From Muricauda sp. MAR_2010_75 (GTDB taxonomy: Bacteria > Bacteroidota > Bacteroidia > Flavobacteriales > Flavobacteriaceae), in contig NZ_JQNJ01000001.1 of the NCBI RefSeq assembly GCF_000745185.1, positions 1,325,501 through 1,389,500 of the forward strand: 64,000 nt of DNA. Reading direction: 5' to 3'. A model generated the notes under the pieces. The model was not told the origin of the DNA, did no database searches, and was given only the letters and a program-made list of their open reading frames with translations. How positions within the stretch are numbered: position 1 is the stretch's first letter; the number at the start of each line of letters is the position of its first letter. The position numbers and the translations under genes were made by a program. This document shows, piece by piece, positions 1 through 8,494 of the stretch.

Positions 1-18
1 CCCCGATTTTCATCGGGG
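1..18 (-). terminator. Hairpin downstream of accC (probable terminator, cut by window edge)
   Basis: A 7-bp perfect stem (CCCCGAT/ATCGGGG) with a 4-base loop begins 7 bases beyond the accC stop codon. Any U-tract would lie outside the window to the left, so terminator function is inferred from position only. Confidence 0.5.
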
Positions 19-24
19 TCGATA

Positions 25-1377
25 TTAATCTTGATATTTAGGATCCATTTTAAACCCTTCCATGAATTTGGTGGTGTAATTCCCCGCCAAATAATCTGGG
101 TGGTCCATTAATTGTCTGTGGAACGGAATTGTGGTCTTTACGCCTTCAATCACAAACTCATCCAGTGCCCTTCGCATTTTGTTGATGGCCTCCTCCCTGG
201 TTTGGGCGGTGGTGATCAACTTCGCGATCATCGAGTCATAGTTTGGCGGGATCATGTAACCACTGTACACGTGCGTGTCCAAACGAACCCCGTGGCCTCC
301 TGGTGTATGCAATGTTGTTATTTTTCCGGGAGAAGGCCTAAAATCGTTATACGGATCTTCCGCATTGATTCGGCATTCAATGGAGTGCAATTTTGGATAG
401 TAATTCTTTCCTGAAATGGGCACACCTCCGGCCACTAAAATCTGCTCACGGATCAAATCATAATCCACAACCTGTTCGGTAATGGGATGCTCCACCTGAA
501 TACGGGTGTTCATTTCCATAAAGTAGAAGTTTCGGTGTTTATCCACCAGAAACTCCACAGTTCCTGCGCCTTCATATTTTATATATTCAGCCGCTTTTAC
601 AGCTGCATTACCCATATCTTCCCGTAGGGAATCCGTCATAAACGGCGATGGGGTCTCCTCAGTCAATTTTTGGTGTCTACGCTGTACGGAGCAGTCTCTT
701 TCGGACAGGTGGCAAGCCTTCCCATATTGGTCTCCAACCACTTGGATTTCAATATGTCTGGGCTCTTCAATGAGTTTTTCCATGTACATTCCACCATTGC
801 CAAATGCCGCAGTGGCCTCTTTGACAGCGCTTTCAAAATTCTTTTCCATTTCCTCCTCGGACCAAATGGCACGCATTCCTTTTCCACCACCACCTGCAGT
901 AGCCTTGATCATCACGGGATATCCCATTTTTTTGGCTTCTTTCCTGGCATGGTCCACATCTTTCAACAAACCATCCGAACCGGGAACCGTGGGTACACCT
1001 GCTTTTTTCATGGTTTCCTTGGCCGTTGCCTTGTCTCCCATTTTTTCAATCTGCTCACCCGAAGCACCAATGAACTTAATATCGTGCTCTGCACAAATCT
1101 TGGAAAATTTGGCGTTTTCGGAAAGAAATCCATAGCCTGGGTGAATTCCATCGGCATTGGTAATCTCTGCCGCAGCGATGATGTTGGGTATCTTTAAATA
1201 GGATTCCTGACTTGGTGCCGGACCAATACAAACAGCCTCGTCCGCAAACCGCACATGAAGGCTTTCCTCATCGGCTTTGGAATAGACGGCCACCGTTTTG
1301 ATGCCCATTTCCTTACAGGTACGTATAATGCGAAGCGCAATCTCGCCCCTATTTGCAATTAATATCTTTTTAAACAT
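25..1377 (-). CDS. accC: Acetyl-CoA carboxylase, biotin carboxylase subunit
   Basis: This subunit uses ATP and bicarbonate to carboxylate the biotin on AccB, the first half-reaction of malonyl-CoA synthesis in the cytosol. The 450-residue length is normal for AccC. Visible signatures are the N-terminal [21 protein letters not shown] near residues 79-88, the glycine-rich ATP-grasp loop GGGGKGM near 162-168 and the [11 protein letters not shown] motif. The frame is open from a TTG three codons upstream, but the ATG giving [12 protein letters not shown] matches the family start. It lies 89 bp downstream of accB in the same direction, as the last gene of a fabH-accB-accC unit. Confidence 0.97.
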   Translation of the reverse strand: MFKKILIANRGEIALRIIRTCKEMGIKTVAVYSKADEESLHVRFADEAVCIGPAPSQESYLKIPNIIAAAEITNADGIHPGYGFLSENAKFSKICAEHDIKFIGASGEQIEKMGDKATAKETMKKAGVPTVPGSDGLLKDVDHARKEAKKMGYPVMIKATAGGGGKGMRAIWSEEEMEKNFESAVKEATAAFGNGGMYMEKLIEEPRHIEIQVVGDQYGKACHLSERDCSVQRRHQKLTEETPSPFMTDSLREDMGNAAVKAAEYIKYEGAGTVEFLVDKHRNFYFMEMNTRIQVEHPITEQVVDYDLIREQILVAGGVPISGKNYYPKLHSIECRINAEDPYNDFRPSPGKITTLHTPGGHGVRLDTHVYSGYMIPPNYDSMIAKLITTAQTREEAINKMRRALDEFVIEGVKTTIPFHRQLMDHPDYLAGNYTTKFMEGFKMDPKYQD

Positions 1378-1466
1378 AGAATACAATTTTAAAATCTGGA
1401 TTCTAAATTTTAAATGGTTTTAAACAACTAGCAATTAGTCACTTAAAATTTAGCATTTAAAATTAT

Positions 1467-1961
1467 CTATGATGGGTCTACCAAAAACAAAGGTTGGTCA
1501 AATTCAACTGGAGAAGAATCTTCAACCAAAACTTTTACGATTTTACCAGAAACTTCAGATTCAATATCGTTGAAAAGTTTCATCGCTTCGATCACACAAA
1601 GCACATCACCTTGGCTCACAGTGGAACCTACTTCAACAAACGGTGGTTTGTCTGGAGATGGTTTTCTATAGAATGTTCCTATGATGGGTGATTTTATTGT
1701 GATGTACTTGGAGTCATCGGATTTTGATGCGGAGTCTGTCTTGGTTGCTTCAGGTGCTTGGGCGGCAGGTGTTTGGGTTGCCGGAGGTGCAGACTGAGCC
1801 TGGGGAACAGGTATTTGCTGTACAATCGTTGTTTCTGGTGAGCTAGAACTGGTGCTGCCCGTTCGGATAGTGATCTTGAGGTCTTCCATCTCCAATTTCA
1901 CCTCGCTGGCGCCCGATTTGGCGACAAACTTGATCAAACTTTGAATTTCCTTAATGTCCAT
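1467..1961 (-). CDS. accB: Acetyl-CoA carboxylase, biotin carboxyl carrier protein
   Basis: AccB carries the biotin that shuttles CO2 from biotin carboxylase to carboxyltransferase. The 164 residues have the usual layout: a short N-terminal helical domain (1-35), a Ser/Pro/Ala/Gln-rich linker (about 36-82) and a C-terminal biotinyl domain. The biotin-acceptor motif EAMK lies at 125-128, so K128 is the predicted biotinylated lysine, and YRKPSPDKPPF is the typical thumb-side sequence. It sits between fabH and accC on the same strand, with a 25-bp gap after fabH. Confidence 0.97.
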   Translation of the reverse strand: MDIKEIQSLIKFVAKSGASEVKLEMEDLKITIRTGSTSSSSPETTIVQQIPVPQAQSAPPATQTPAAQAPEATKTDSASKSDDSKYITIKSPIIGTFYRKPSPDKPPFVEVGSTVSQGDVLCVIEAMKLFNDIESEVSGKIVKVLVEDSSPVEFDQPLFLVDPS

Positions 1962-1986
1962 GGAATATAATTTAGTTAGTAGTGTG

Positions 1987-2985
1987 CTATTTTGAATTAT
2001 AGGCCCATTTTAAATAAATGGAACCCCATGTAAACCCTCCGCCAAAGGCGGCAAAAATTAAATTATCCCCCTTTTTCAGTTGTTTTTCGTAATCAAACAA
2101 CAACAGGGGCAATGTGGCGGATGTGGTATTTCCGTACCGATCTATGTTGATCATCACCTTTTCAGGGGCCACTCCCATTCGGTTTGCCGTGGCATCAATT
2201 ATACGTTTATTGGCCTGATGCGGTACCAACCACTGCACATCTTCATGGGTAAGGTTGTTCCGTTCCATGATCAGTGCAGAGACATCGGCCATATTGGAAA
2301 CGGCGAACTTGAAAACAGACTTGCCGTCTTGATATACATAATGTTGTTTGTTCTTTACCGTTTCTTCTGAAGCCGGAAGAATGGAACCTCCAGCATCAAT
2401 TTTTAAAAACTGCCGCCCAACACCGTCGGACCGCAAGTACTCATCCTGCAATCCCAACCCTTCCTCATTGGGCTCAAAAAGAACGGCCCCGGCACCATCA
2501 CCAAAAATGATGCAGGTTGTACGATCGGTATAATCAATGATGGATGACATTTTATCGGCACCAATCACCAACACTTTCTTATATCTTCCAGATTCAATAT
2601 AACTGGCCGCTGTGGACATTCCGTACAAAAAACTGGAGCATGCCGCCTGCAAATCGTAGGCAAAAGCATTTACAGCACCAATTTCTGAGGCTACATAAGC
2701 AGCGGTTGATGCCACCGGAAGGTCTGGGGTGGCCGTGGCCACTAACACAAAATCTATTTCGGAAGGGTCTACCCCGCTTTTTTGGATCAAATCTTCGGCC
2801 GCCCTAATGGCCATGTATGATGTTCCGGCGTTTTCTTTTTTTAAAATCCTTCGTTCCTTGATTCCTGTTCTGGTAGTAATCCATTCGTCATTGGTATCTA
2901 CCATGGTTTCCAGCACTTTGTTGGACAGAACGAAATCTGGAACGTATCCACCTACAGCTGTGATTGCTGCTGTTGTTTTCTTCAT
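1987..2985 (-). CDS. fabH: 3-oxoacyl-[acyl-carrier-protein] synthase III (KAS III)
   Basis: FabH starts fatty-acid synthesis by condensing an acyl-CoA primer with malonyl-ACP. The 332-residue thiolase-fold protein has the complete Cys-His-Asn triad: C116 in AACSSF, H256 in VPHQANKR and N286 in YGNTTSA. The C-terminal FGGGFTWGS is also typical. It is followed by accB and accC, so initiation and malonyl-CoA supply are probably co-transcribed. A terminator hairpin separates it from rpmF upstream, so it should have its own promoter in the 120 bp before the ATG. Confidence 0.97.
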   Translation of the reverse strand: MKKTTAAITAVGGYVPDFVLSNKVLETMVDTNDEWITTRTGIKERRILKKENAGTSYMAIRAAEDLIQKSGVDPSEIDFVLVATATPDLPVASTAAYVASEIGAVNAFAYDLQAACSSFLYGMSTAASYIESGRYKKVLVIGADKMSSIIDYTDRTTCIIFGDGAGAVLFEPNEEGLGLQDEYLRSDGVGRQFLKIDAGGSILPASEETVKNKQHYVYQDGKSVFKFAVSNMADVSALIMERNNLTHEDVQWLVPHQANKRIIDATANRMGVAPEKVMINIDRYGNTTSATLPLLLFDYEKQLKKGDNLIFAAFGGGFTWGSIYLKWAYNSK

Positions 2986-3103
2986 TTTAGCGTCTCTTTT
3001 TTTGTCAAAAACATTGAAATTTGACCCAAAAGCGGTGAAAATTAGTCATTTTATATGACTTTTTCGTCAAAAAGGGTTCGTTTTTAAATCAGAATATGGG
3101 CCC

Positions 3104-3137
3104 ATAAAAAAACTCCCGTTGCAGCATAACGGGAGTT
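3104..3137 (-). terminator. Intrinsic terminator downstream of rpmF
   Basis: A perfect 10-bp inverted repeat (AACTCCCGTT/AACGGGAGTT, 7-base loop) reads on the minus strand into a run of seven T. It begins about 23 bp after the rpmF stop codon and separates the DUF177-rpmF unit from fabH. Confidence 0.85.
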
Positions 3138-3160
3138 GGTTTATTATGAGAAGGTTGCGG

Positions 3161-3361
3161 TTAGGCCGCAGTCTCTTCTTCGGTCTTGTCAATTAAAACT
3201 TGGCCTCTGTAGTACAATTTACCTTCGTGCCAATGAGCTCTGTGGTACAAGTGCATTTCACCGGTTGCTGAATCCTTGGCAATGGTAGGGGCCACAGCTT
3301 TGTAGTGGGTTCTTCTTTTGTCCCTTCTGGTTTTTGATGTTTTTCTTTTAGGATGTGCCAT
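3161..3361 (-). CDS. rpmF: Large ribosomal subunit protein bL32
   Basis: A 66-residue basic protein starting [17 protein letters not shown], the hallmark N-terminus of bL32. It has the Bacteroidota-type form without the zinc-binding cysteines and an acidic C-terminal tail (KTEEETAA). It follows the DUF177 gene by 7 bp, the usual yceD-rpmF pairing, and is followed by a strong terminator. Confidence 0.97.
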   Translation of the reverse strand: MAHPKRKTSKTRRDKRRTHYKAVAPTIAKDSATGEMHLYHRAHWHEGKLYYRGQVLIDKTEEETAA

Positions 3362-3368
3362 TATAAAC

Positions 3369-3899
3369 CTATTTGTCCGTTAGTAACTTTTTTAAATCGT
3401 CCCATCTGGGATCTGTTTTTTCTGATGCTCCTTTGTTCTCTTTTGGCTGCAATTCTTCCAGCTTGTCCAAGATATCGGATTTCAATGTTCCGTCAAGCAC
3501 ACCTGGGTGTACCCGCTTTTGTGGAACGGCCAGCACCAACATCTCGTAGATGTATTGTGCAATGTTGAACTGATGTTCTCCATGGGGAATGATCAAGATC
3601 TCATCGTCCTCATCATTGTATTCTTCCCCAAACTTGATCACCAAATGCAACTCTGAACTGATGGGTTGATCAAAAGGCTCCCCTGTTAGATCACAGTCCA
3701 CATTTACCGTACCCCTCGCCTTGACTCCCAGTTCCATCATAGTGCTCATTTTGTCCAATATGGCGGTCACTAGGAGCTCAGCTCCATTAAATTCTTGGTA
3801 TTCAAAAGATTCAAAGAACGAATTGTCAATCTTGTACACAAATTCATGTTTCCCCACTTTCAATCCTGAAAAAGGGATAAAAAACTCCTTCAGCTTCAT
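3369..3899 (-). CDS. DUF177 (YceD-family) protein
   Basis: YceD/DUF177 proteins are linked to 23S rRNA and large-subunit biogenesis in bacteria and plastids and almost always precede rpmF, as here. The 176-residue protein starts at the ATG giving [12 protein letters not shown]. An upstream in-frame ATG at 3947 would add 16 residues unlike the family N-terminus. The conserved core around [16 protein letters not shown] is present, but the cysteine pair is reduced to one, as often in Bacteroidota. The C-terminus is charged and ends [11 protein letters not shown]. The molecular activity is not established. Confidence 0.9.
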   Translation of the reverse strand: MKLKEFFIPFSGLKVGKHEFVYKIDNSFFESFEYQEFNGAELLVTAILDKMSTMMELGVKARGTVNVDCDLTGEPFDQPISSELHLVIKFGEEYNDEDDEILIIPHGEHQFNIAQYIYEMLVLAVPQKRVHPGVLDGTLKSDILDKLEELQPKENKGASEKTDPRWDDLKKLLTDK

Positions 3900-4012
3900 C
3901 GTTTCTACACTTAGGGTTTGTGTACCAGCCCGTAAAGGCGGGTGCAAAGATACTACTTATTTGCAAAACTGCAATTCCAAAGCTAACAAATATCAAATCC
4001 AAGTACAAGTTT

Positions 4013-5065
4013 TTAACTAGCGCGTTTGGTCTTTTGTTTTTGCAATGGATTTTTATTCAATTCTATATATTCTGAACGGTTCTTAAAGACTTTAATTGCC
4101 ATGAAAACCGCTTCTTTAAAGGAACTTTCATCTGCTTTTCCTTTTCCTGCAATTTCATAGGCGGTACCATGGTCCGGTGAAGTGCGAATCCGTTCCAATC
4201 CTGCGGTATAATTCACGCCTTTTCCAAAGGAAAGGGTTTTAAATGGAATTAGGCCTTGATCATGGTAGGCCGCCAAAACCGCATCGAAATTGTTATGGGT
4301 ATTAGAGCCAAAGAAACTATCCGCAGAATAAGGACCATACACCAAGGTTCCTTTGTTGAACAATTCTTGAATGACCGGTTTCATAATCTTATCGTCTTCC
4401 TCGCCAATGGTTCCATTATCCCCACTATGCGGATTAATACCCAATAGTGCAATTTTAGGTCTACGTATTCCAAAATCCATTTTGAGCGACTTTTCCATGG
4501 TCGCCACTTTATGCCGAATCAATTTCGGGGTTATGGCTTGGGCTACATCTTTTACGGCGATATGATCCGTCAACAGTCCTACCCGAAGGGTATCAGCGAC
4601 CATGAACATCAGGCTTTCGCCTTGCAGTTCTTGGGCCAAAAAATCGGTATGGCCCGGAAACTTAAAATCATCGGCCTGCACATTGTTCTTATTGATGGGG
4701 GCCGTAACCAGCACATCAATCTTTTCCTCCTTCAAGGCGGCTACCGCAGCCCTAAGGGATTTAATAGCATATTTTCCGCCTTCTTCGGTAGCTTTTCCGT
4801 ATTCAATGTTGGGGACTTCCTTCCATACATTTACAATATTAACCTTTCCATCCAACGCTTGGGATGCGTCCCGCACTCCATTAAAGGTTATGTCGATTCC
4901 CAAATCTCCCTTTTGTTGGGAAATGGTCTTGTTCGATGCAAAAATGACCGGGGTACAGAAATCCAACATTCTGGCATCTTCAAAAGTCTTGAGTGCCACT
5001 TCGCACCCTATGCCGTTTAGGTCCCCAATGGAAATCCCGAGCTTTATTTTTGGCGTTTCTTTCAT
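4013..5065 (-). CDS. pdxA: 4-hydroxythreonine-4-phosphate dehydrogenase
   Basis: PdxA catalyses NAD-dependent oxidation of 4-phosphohydroxy-L-threonine in the DXP-dependent route to pyridoxal phosphate. The 350 residues cover the family. Visible signatures are GISIGDLNGIG at the N-terminus, VTAPINK, GHTDFLA, the LLTDHIAVKDV metal-ligand region, GINPHSGDNG and YHDQGLIPFK. It lies divergent from riboflavin synthase, so two cofactor genes share a short intergenic region. Confidence 0.97.
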   Translation of the reverse strand: MKETPKIKLGISIGDLNGIGCEVALKTFEDARMLDFCTPVIFASNKTISQQKGDLGIDITFNGVRDASQALDGKVNIVNVWKEVPNIEYGKATEEGGKYAIKSLRAAVAALKEEKIDVLVTAPINKNNVQADDFKFPGHTDFLAQELQGESLMFMVADTLRVGLLTDHIAVKDVAQAITPKLIRHKVATMEKSLKMDFGIRRPKIALLGINPHSGDNGTIGEEDDKIMKPVIQELFNKGTLVYGPYSADSFFGSNTHNNFDAVLAAYHDQGLIPFKTLSFGKGVNYTAGLERIRTSPDHGTAYEIAGKGKADESSFKEAVFMAIKVFKNRSEYIELNKNPLQKQKTKRAS

Positions 5066-5085
5066 AGAATCAATACTGATATAGC

Positions 5086-5093
5086 TACTTTTG
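5086..5093 (+). promoter_or_regulatory. Predicted -7 element (TACTTTTG) for riboflavin synthase
   Basis: It matches the Bacteroidota TAnnTTTG -7 consensus and lies 30 bp before the ATG at 5124, inside the divergent pdxA-riboflavin synthase spacer. No clear -33 TTG was found, so this rests on one element. Confidence 0.5.
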
Positions 5094-5123
5094 CACTACA
5101 AAGCTAGTCAATTAATAACATTC

Positions 5124-5714
5124 ATGTTCACAGGTATAATAGAGACTTTGGGGAAAGTTGAAAAGCTCGAAAAAGAAGGTGGGAATCTGCACATTACGGT
5201 TTCTTCCAATATCGCCCAAGAATTGAAAATAGACCAGAGTGTGTCCCACAATGGGGTGTGCCTCACTGTGGTGTCCATTGAAGGTGGCTCCTACACCGTG
5301 ACCGCTATTGAAGAGACCTTGAACAAGACCAGTTTGGGTACTTTGAAGGTAGGAGATGTCGTGAATTTGGAGCGCGCCATGCTATTGGGAGCTCGTTTGG
5401 ATGGCCATATTGTACAGGGTCATGTGGACCAAACCGCTGTTTGTATTTCCATTGCGGAAAAAGATGGAAGTTGGTTTTTCACTTTTCAATATGATTCCAA
5501 ATTGAACAATATTACCATTGAAAAAGGTTCCATTACAGTAGATGGCGTAAGCCTTACCGTGGTCGATTCCAAAAAGGATAGCTTCAGTGTGGCCATTATA
5601 CCGTATACCTACAAACACACTCGGTTTCATACCTATAAAGTGGGTACTGTGGTGAACCTTGAGTTTGATGTGGTGGGCAAGTATGTGGCTCGACTGATGG
5701 AATTGCGGAGCTGA
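5124..5714 (+). CDS. ribE: Riboflavin synthase, alpha subunit
   Basis: The enzyme dismutates two 6,7-dimethyl-8-ribityllumazine molecules into riboflavin and a pyrimidinedione. It has 196 residues in two homologous lumazine-binding barrels. The N-terminal MFTGIIE motif fixes the ATG at 5124; a frame extension 11 codons upstream is not family-like. The first repeat contains SHNGVCLTV and GRxDGHIVQGHVD-type sequence (here ARLDGHIVQGHVDQ); the second repeat contains GSITVDGVSLTVVD. The gene is called ribE or ribC depending on species. Confidence 0.96.
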   Translation: MFTGIIETLGKVEKLEKEGGNLHITVSSNIAQELKIDQSVSHNGVCLTVVSIEGGSYTVTAIEETLNKTSLGTLKVGDVVNLERAMLLGARLDGHIVQGHVDQTAVCISIAEKDGSWFFTFQYDSKLNNITIEKGSITVDGVSLTVVDSKKDSFSVAIIPYTYKHTRFHTYKVGTVVNLEFDVVGKYVARLMELRS

Positions 5715-5742
5715 TAGCCCTTCCAAAGACATCTTTTTAGGT

Positions 5743-5750
5743 TACTTTTG
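5743..5750 (+). promoter_or_regulatory. Predicted -7 element (TACTTTTG) for the TauE/SafE permease gene
   Basis: It is an exact TAnnTTTG match 20 bp before the ATG at 5770, between riboflavin synthase and the permease. This suggests the permease has its own promoter. Confidence 0.5.
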
Positions 5751-5769
5751 TTCTTAACCAATAAACGGA

Positions 5770-6525
5770 ATGGACCTATCCTCTATCTCCCAAATTTCAA
5801 TCGCCTCTTGGGTCTTGGCAGCCACGGCAACTTTTCTTTTGGGAATATCAAAAGCAGGTTTGAAAGGTATGTCCATTTTCAATGTAACGTTGATGGCCTT
5901 GGCTTTTGGCTCCAAGGCTTCAACTGGTTTGTTTGTTCCCTTATTGATCGTTGGAGACATCTTTGCGGTTATCTATTACAATAGGCACACCCAATGGAAA
6001 TATATAATTAGGTTTCTTCCTTGGATGATATTGGGTATCCTCGTTGGAGTGCTAGTTGGGAAAGACCTCCCTGAAAAAGAATTCAAATGGGGCATGGTCA
6101 CGGTTATTTTCATCAGTTTGGGGATGCTGTACTGGTGGGACCGACGAAAAACGGAACACGTTCCCACCCATTGGCTGTTTGCGGGGTCTATGGGCATCAT
6201 GGCGGGAATTTGCACCATGATCGGGAATTTGGCGGGGGCCTTCACCAATATTTTCTTTTTAGGGATGCGATTGCCCAAAAACGAATTTGTGGGCACCGCG
6301 GCTTGGTTATTTTTCATCACCAATACCTTTAAGCTTCCCTTTCACATCTTCGTTTGGAAAACGGTTACTGTGGAAAGCCTCATGATCAACCTTAGGTTAC
6401 TGCCTGCCATTTTGGTGGGACTTTTTCTTGGAGTGGTCATCGTGAAGAAAATCAATGAAAAAAATTACAAGCGCTTTATTCTAATTGTGACCGCTATTGG
6501 TGCCATTGCCATTCTTTTCAAATAA
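5770..6525 (+). CDS. TauE/SafE-family sulfite/anion exporter permease
   Basis: An integral membrane protein of 251 residues with about eight hydrophobic segments, alternating short loops and a final basic turn (KKINEKNYKRF). The glycine-rich segment near GISKAGLKG in the first helix and the internal GNLAGAFTNIFFLGMRLPKNEFVGTA region are typical of TauE/SafE (COG0730), linked to export of sulfite, sulfoacetate or other organosulfur anions. Substrate cannot be told from sequence, and no sulfur-metabolism genes are adjacent. Confidence 0.85.
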   Translation: MDLSSISQISIASWVLAATATFLLGISKAGLKGMSIFNVTLMALAFGSKASTGLFVPLLIVGDIFAVIYYNRHTQWKYIIRFLPWMILGILVGVLVGKDLPEKEFKWGMVTVIFISLGMLYWWDRRKTEHVPTHWLFAGSMGIMAGICTMIGNLAGAFTNIFFLGMRLPKNEFVGTAAWLFFITNTFKLPFHIFVWKTVTVESLMINLRLLPAILVGLFLGVVIVKKINEKNYKRFILIVTAIGAIAILFK

Positions 6526-6621
6526 TAGAAAAGGAATAAACCTATTTCCTGTTTTTCGTCATAGTATTTCTATAATTTATTCTAAATCTTTACCCCATTA
6601 GTCAGGTCAAAAAAATGCCCT

Positions 6622-6850
6622 ATGAAAACTTTGGGAATGATCGGTGGAACCTCATGGCATTCCACCATTGAATATTACAGACTTATCAATCAAATGGCAG
6701 CCAAGATCATTGGTGAACATGCCAATCCACCCTTGATCATCCACAGCATTAATATTGAATTAATGCGGGAACAAAACAAGGAAAAAATAAATACAAAGTA
6801 TTTAGAGACCTCGCGGAAACTTCAAGAGGCAGGAGCTTTGGCCATAGTTA
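6622..6850 (+). pseudogene. Aspartate/glutamate racemase family gene, 5' fragment (interrupted by IS)
   Basis: The first 77 codons encode the N-terminus of a RacX/YgeA-type racemase (MKTLGMIGGTSWHSTIEYY...). The frame runs into the insertion element at AIVM and stops at the TAG formed by the element end. The family normally continues with a Cys-Ala-Asn-Thr motif carrying the first catalytic cysteine; this is absent here. By comparison with typical family layout, roughly 40-45 codons between this fragment and the 3' fragment at 8091 are missing, so the insertion came with a deletion. The gene is almost certainly inactive. Confidence 0.88.
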
Positions 6851-6935
6851 TGTAGCCTTCCCTAAAAATGTAGCCTTCCCTAAAAATAGGACAGTTTAAA
6901 ATTCAGATTTTCTAACTTTAAATTTTAACTGTCAC

Positions 6936-7202
6936 ATGAAAAAAAGCAAGTTTACCGAGAGCCAGATCATCAAGGCACTGAAAGAGAACGAACAGGGCCG
7001 CAAGGTGGGTGACATATCCCGTGAGATGGGGATTGACACCAGCACTTTTTATTATTGGAGGAAGAAGTACGGGGGCATGGAAGTTGCGCATATGAAGCGC
7101 TTGAAGGAACTCGAGGAGGAGAACCGCAAACTCAAGCAGATGTACGCCGATGCCAGTCTTGACATCCGTATGCTCAAGGACGTACTGTCAAAAAAGTTCT
7201 AG
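6936..7202 (+). CDS. IS3-family transposase OrfA (HTH subunit)
   Basis: An 88-residue protein with the classic OrfA start MKKSKFTESQIIKALKE, a helix-turn-helix (VGDISREMGIDTSTFYYWRKKYGG) that binds the terminal repeats, and a C-terminal coiled-coil segment (LKELEEENRKLKQMYADASL) for multimerisation. It ends LSKKF at a TAG. The A_AAA_AAG heptamer at 7190-7196, just before this stop, allows -1 slippage into OrfB. Confidence 0.92.
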   Translation: MKKSKFTESQIIKALKENEQGRKVGDISREMGIDTSTFYYWRKKYGGMEVAHMKRLKELEEENRKLKQMYADASLDIRMLKDVLSKKF

Positions 7203-8074
7203 GGCCTTCCGACAAGAAGCAGCGCGCCAAATATCTCCAGGAGGCCTATTCTGTATGTGTATCGCGTTCCTGTGGGGTACTGGACCTTGCCCGGTCGATG
7301 TGGTACTACCATAGCAGGAGGGACGACACCGAGGTCGTCGATGCCCTTTCCAGGCTGGCCGAAGAGCTGCCGACAAGGGGATTCGAGGTGTATTACAAGC
7401 GTTTGCGTCGCGAAGGCCGCAACTGGAACAGGAAACGGGTGTTGAGGGTCTACAGGTCCATGAACCTAAAACTCAGGAGGAAGCACAAGAAGAGGCTTCC
7501 TGCAAGGACAAAGAACCCACTGGGGGCCCCGATGGAGCTCAACGAGGTCTGGAGCATGGACTTTATGGCCGATGTGCTGTCCGATGGAAGGAAGATAAGG
7601 GTGTTCAATGTGATGGACGACTGCAACCGGGAGGCACTGGCCATGGACGTGGGGCTGAACTATCCGGCGATAAGGGTAGTGGAGACCTTATCACAACTGG
7701 AGGAGGAAATAGGCCTGCCAAAGACCATACGCTGCGACAACGGTCCGGAGTTCATATCCAAGGCCCTATCACAATGGTGCAAGGCCAAACGTGTCGAGCT
7801 GCAGTTCATCCAGCCCGGCAAGCCCATGCAGAACGGATATATGGAACGCCTGAACAGGTTTTACAGGGAGGATGTGCTCGATGCCTATTGGTTCAACGAC
7901 CTCCACCAAGTAAGGGCACTGACCCAAAAATGGATGGAGGATTACAATACAAGGCATCCCCATTCATCCATCGGGGATATGCCGCCCAGGGAATACAAGA
8001 AACGTTTCGGGGAAGAATTCTTCCCCGAAACAGACAACATTAATGATAATTTTATGAATTTAGCGATGTCCTAA
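7193..8074 (+). CDS. IS3-family transposase OrfB (DDE integrase domain), read by -1 frameshift
   Basis: After a -1 slip at 7190-7196 the frame continues without a stop as VLGPSDKKQRAKYLQEAY to the TAA at 8072-8074. If initiated independently, the first ATG is 7298 (258 residues). The rve catalytic core is intact: first Asp in WSMDFMADVL, second Asp in IRCDNGPEF and Glu in GYMERLNRFYRED. The fused OrfAB protein is the active transposase of this family. The element may still be mobile because neither frame is broken. Confidence 0.9.
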   Translation, partial: KVLGPSDKKQRAKYLQEAYSVCVSRSCGVLDLARSMWYYHSRRDDTEVVDALSRLAEELPTRGFEVYYKRLRREGRNWNRKRVLRVYRSMNLKLRRKHKKRLPARTKNPLGAPMELNEVWSMDFMADVLSDGRKIRVFNVMDDCNREALAMDVGLNYPAIRVVETLSQLEEEIGLPKTIRCDNGPEFISKALSQWCKAKRVELQFIQPGKPMQNGYMERLNRFYREDVLDAYWFNDLHQVRALTQKWMEDYNTRHPHSSIGDMPPREYKKRFGEEFFPETDNINDNFMNLAMS

Positions 8075-8090
8075 AAGGGGTAAGGCTACA

Positions 8091-8433
8091 AAAGCTCGGG
8101 CTTCTAGGGAACCGTCCCACTATGACGGGTGCCTTTATTCCCAAAGTGCTTAAAACAAACTACGCTATTGAAACTATTATCCCTGAAATGGATGCTATTC
8201 CAAAAGCCCATCACTATGTGTCCACCGAACTGACCCAAGGAATTTTCTCTGACGCGGCCAAAGCATTTTTTCTGGAGCAAATAGAAGAGCTTAAAACAAA
8301 AGGTGTCGAAGGTATTATTTTGGGATGTACTGAATTGCCTTTACTTATAAAACAAAATGAAGTTGATATACCCATCTTGGCCACTACAGACCTTCATGCA
8401 CAAATGGCGGTTGATTTTATTTTTCAGGAATAG
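8091..8433 (+). pseudogene. Aspartate/glutamate racemase family gene, 3' fragment
   Basis: Immediately after the IS right end the racemase frame resumes as KLGLLGNRPTMTGAFIPKVL, upstream of the first ATG at 8122. It continues through EGIILGCTELPLL, which carries the second catalytic cysteine, and ends at a TAG. It is the C-terminal half of the gene starting at 6622. Without a start codon of its own in the right place and without the first catalytic cysteine it is unlikely to be functional. Confidence 0.87.
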
Positions 8434-8440
8434 AAAAATA

Positions 8441-8465
8441 AAAACCCATCAAATTGATGGGTTTT
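8441..8465. terminator. Bidirectional intrinsic terminator
   Basis: An 11-bp perfect stem (AAAACCCATCA/TGATGGGTTTT) with a 3-base loop has A-run and T-run flanks. It lies between the convergent racemase remnant and the M14 peptidase gene and can end transcription from both sides. Confidence 0.85.
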
Positions 8466-8494
8466 ATCTATGGGTTATACTTTTTTTTTCTGAT

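Larger units (their letters stand above)
6851..8090 (+). mobile_element. IS3-family insertion sequence (IS407-like group)
   Basis: About 1.22-1.24 kb. The terminal inverted repeats begin TGTAGCCTT; the left inner copy starts at 6869 and the right end is GGCTACA at 8084-8090. Internal matches continue as CC..AAAA/TTTTAGGACA. It encodes two overlapping frames typical of IS3 elements, OrfA with HTH and leucine-zipper-like parts and OrfB with a DDE integrase domain. The left end is tandemly duplicated: an 18-bp unit occurs at 6850-6867 and again at 6868-6885. No target-site duplication is visible, consistent with loss of flanking target DNA. Base composition is more GC-rich than the host gene around it. 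Confidence 0.9.

Noticed and set aside
1494..1691. A plus-strand frame inside accB
   Set aside because: It is antisense to a gene with an intact biotinyl motif.
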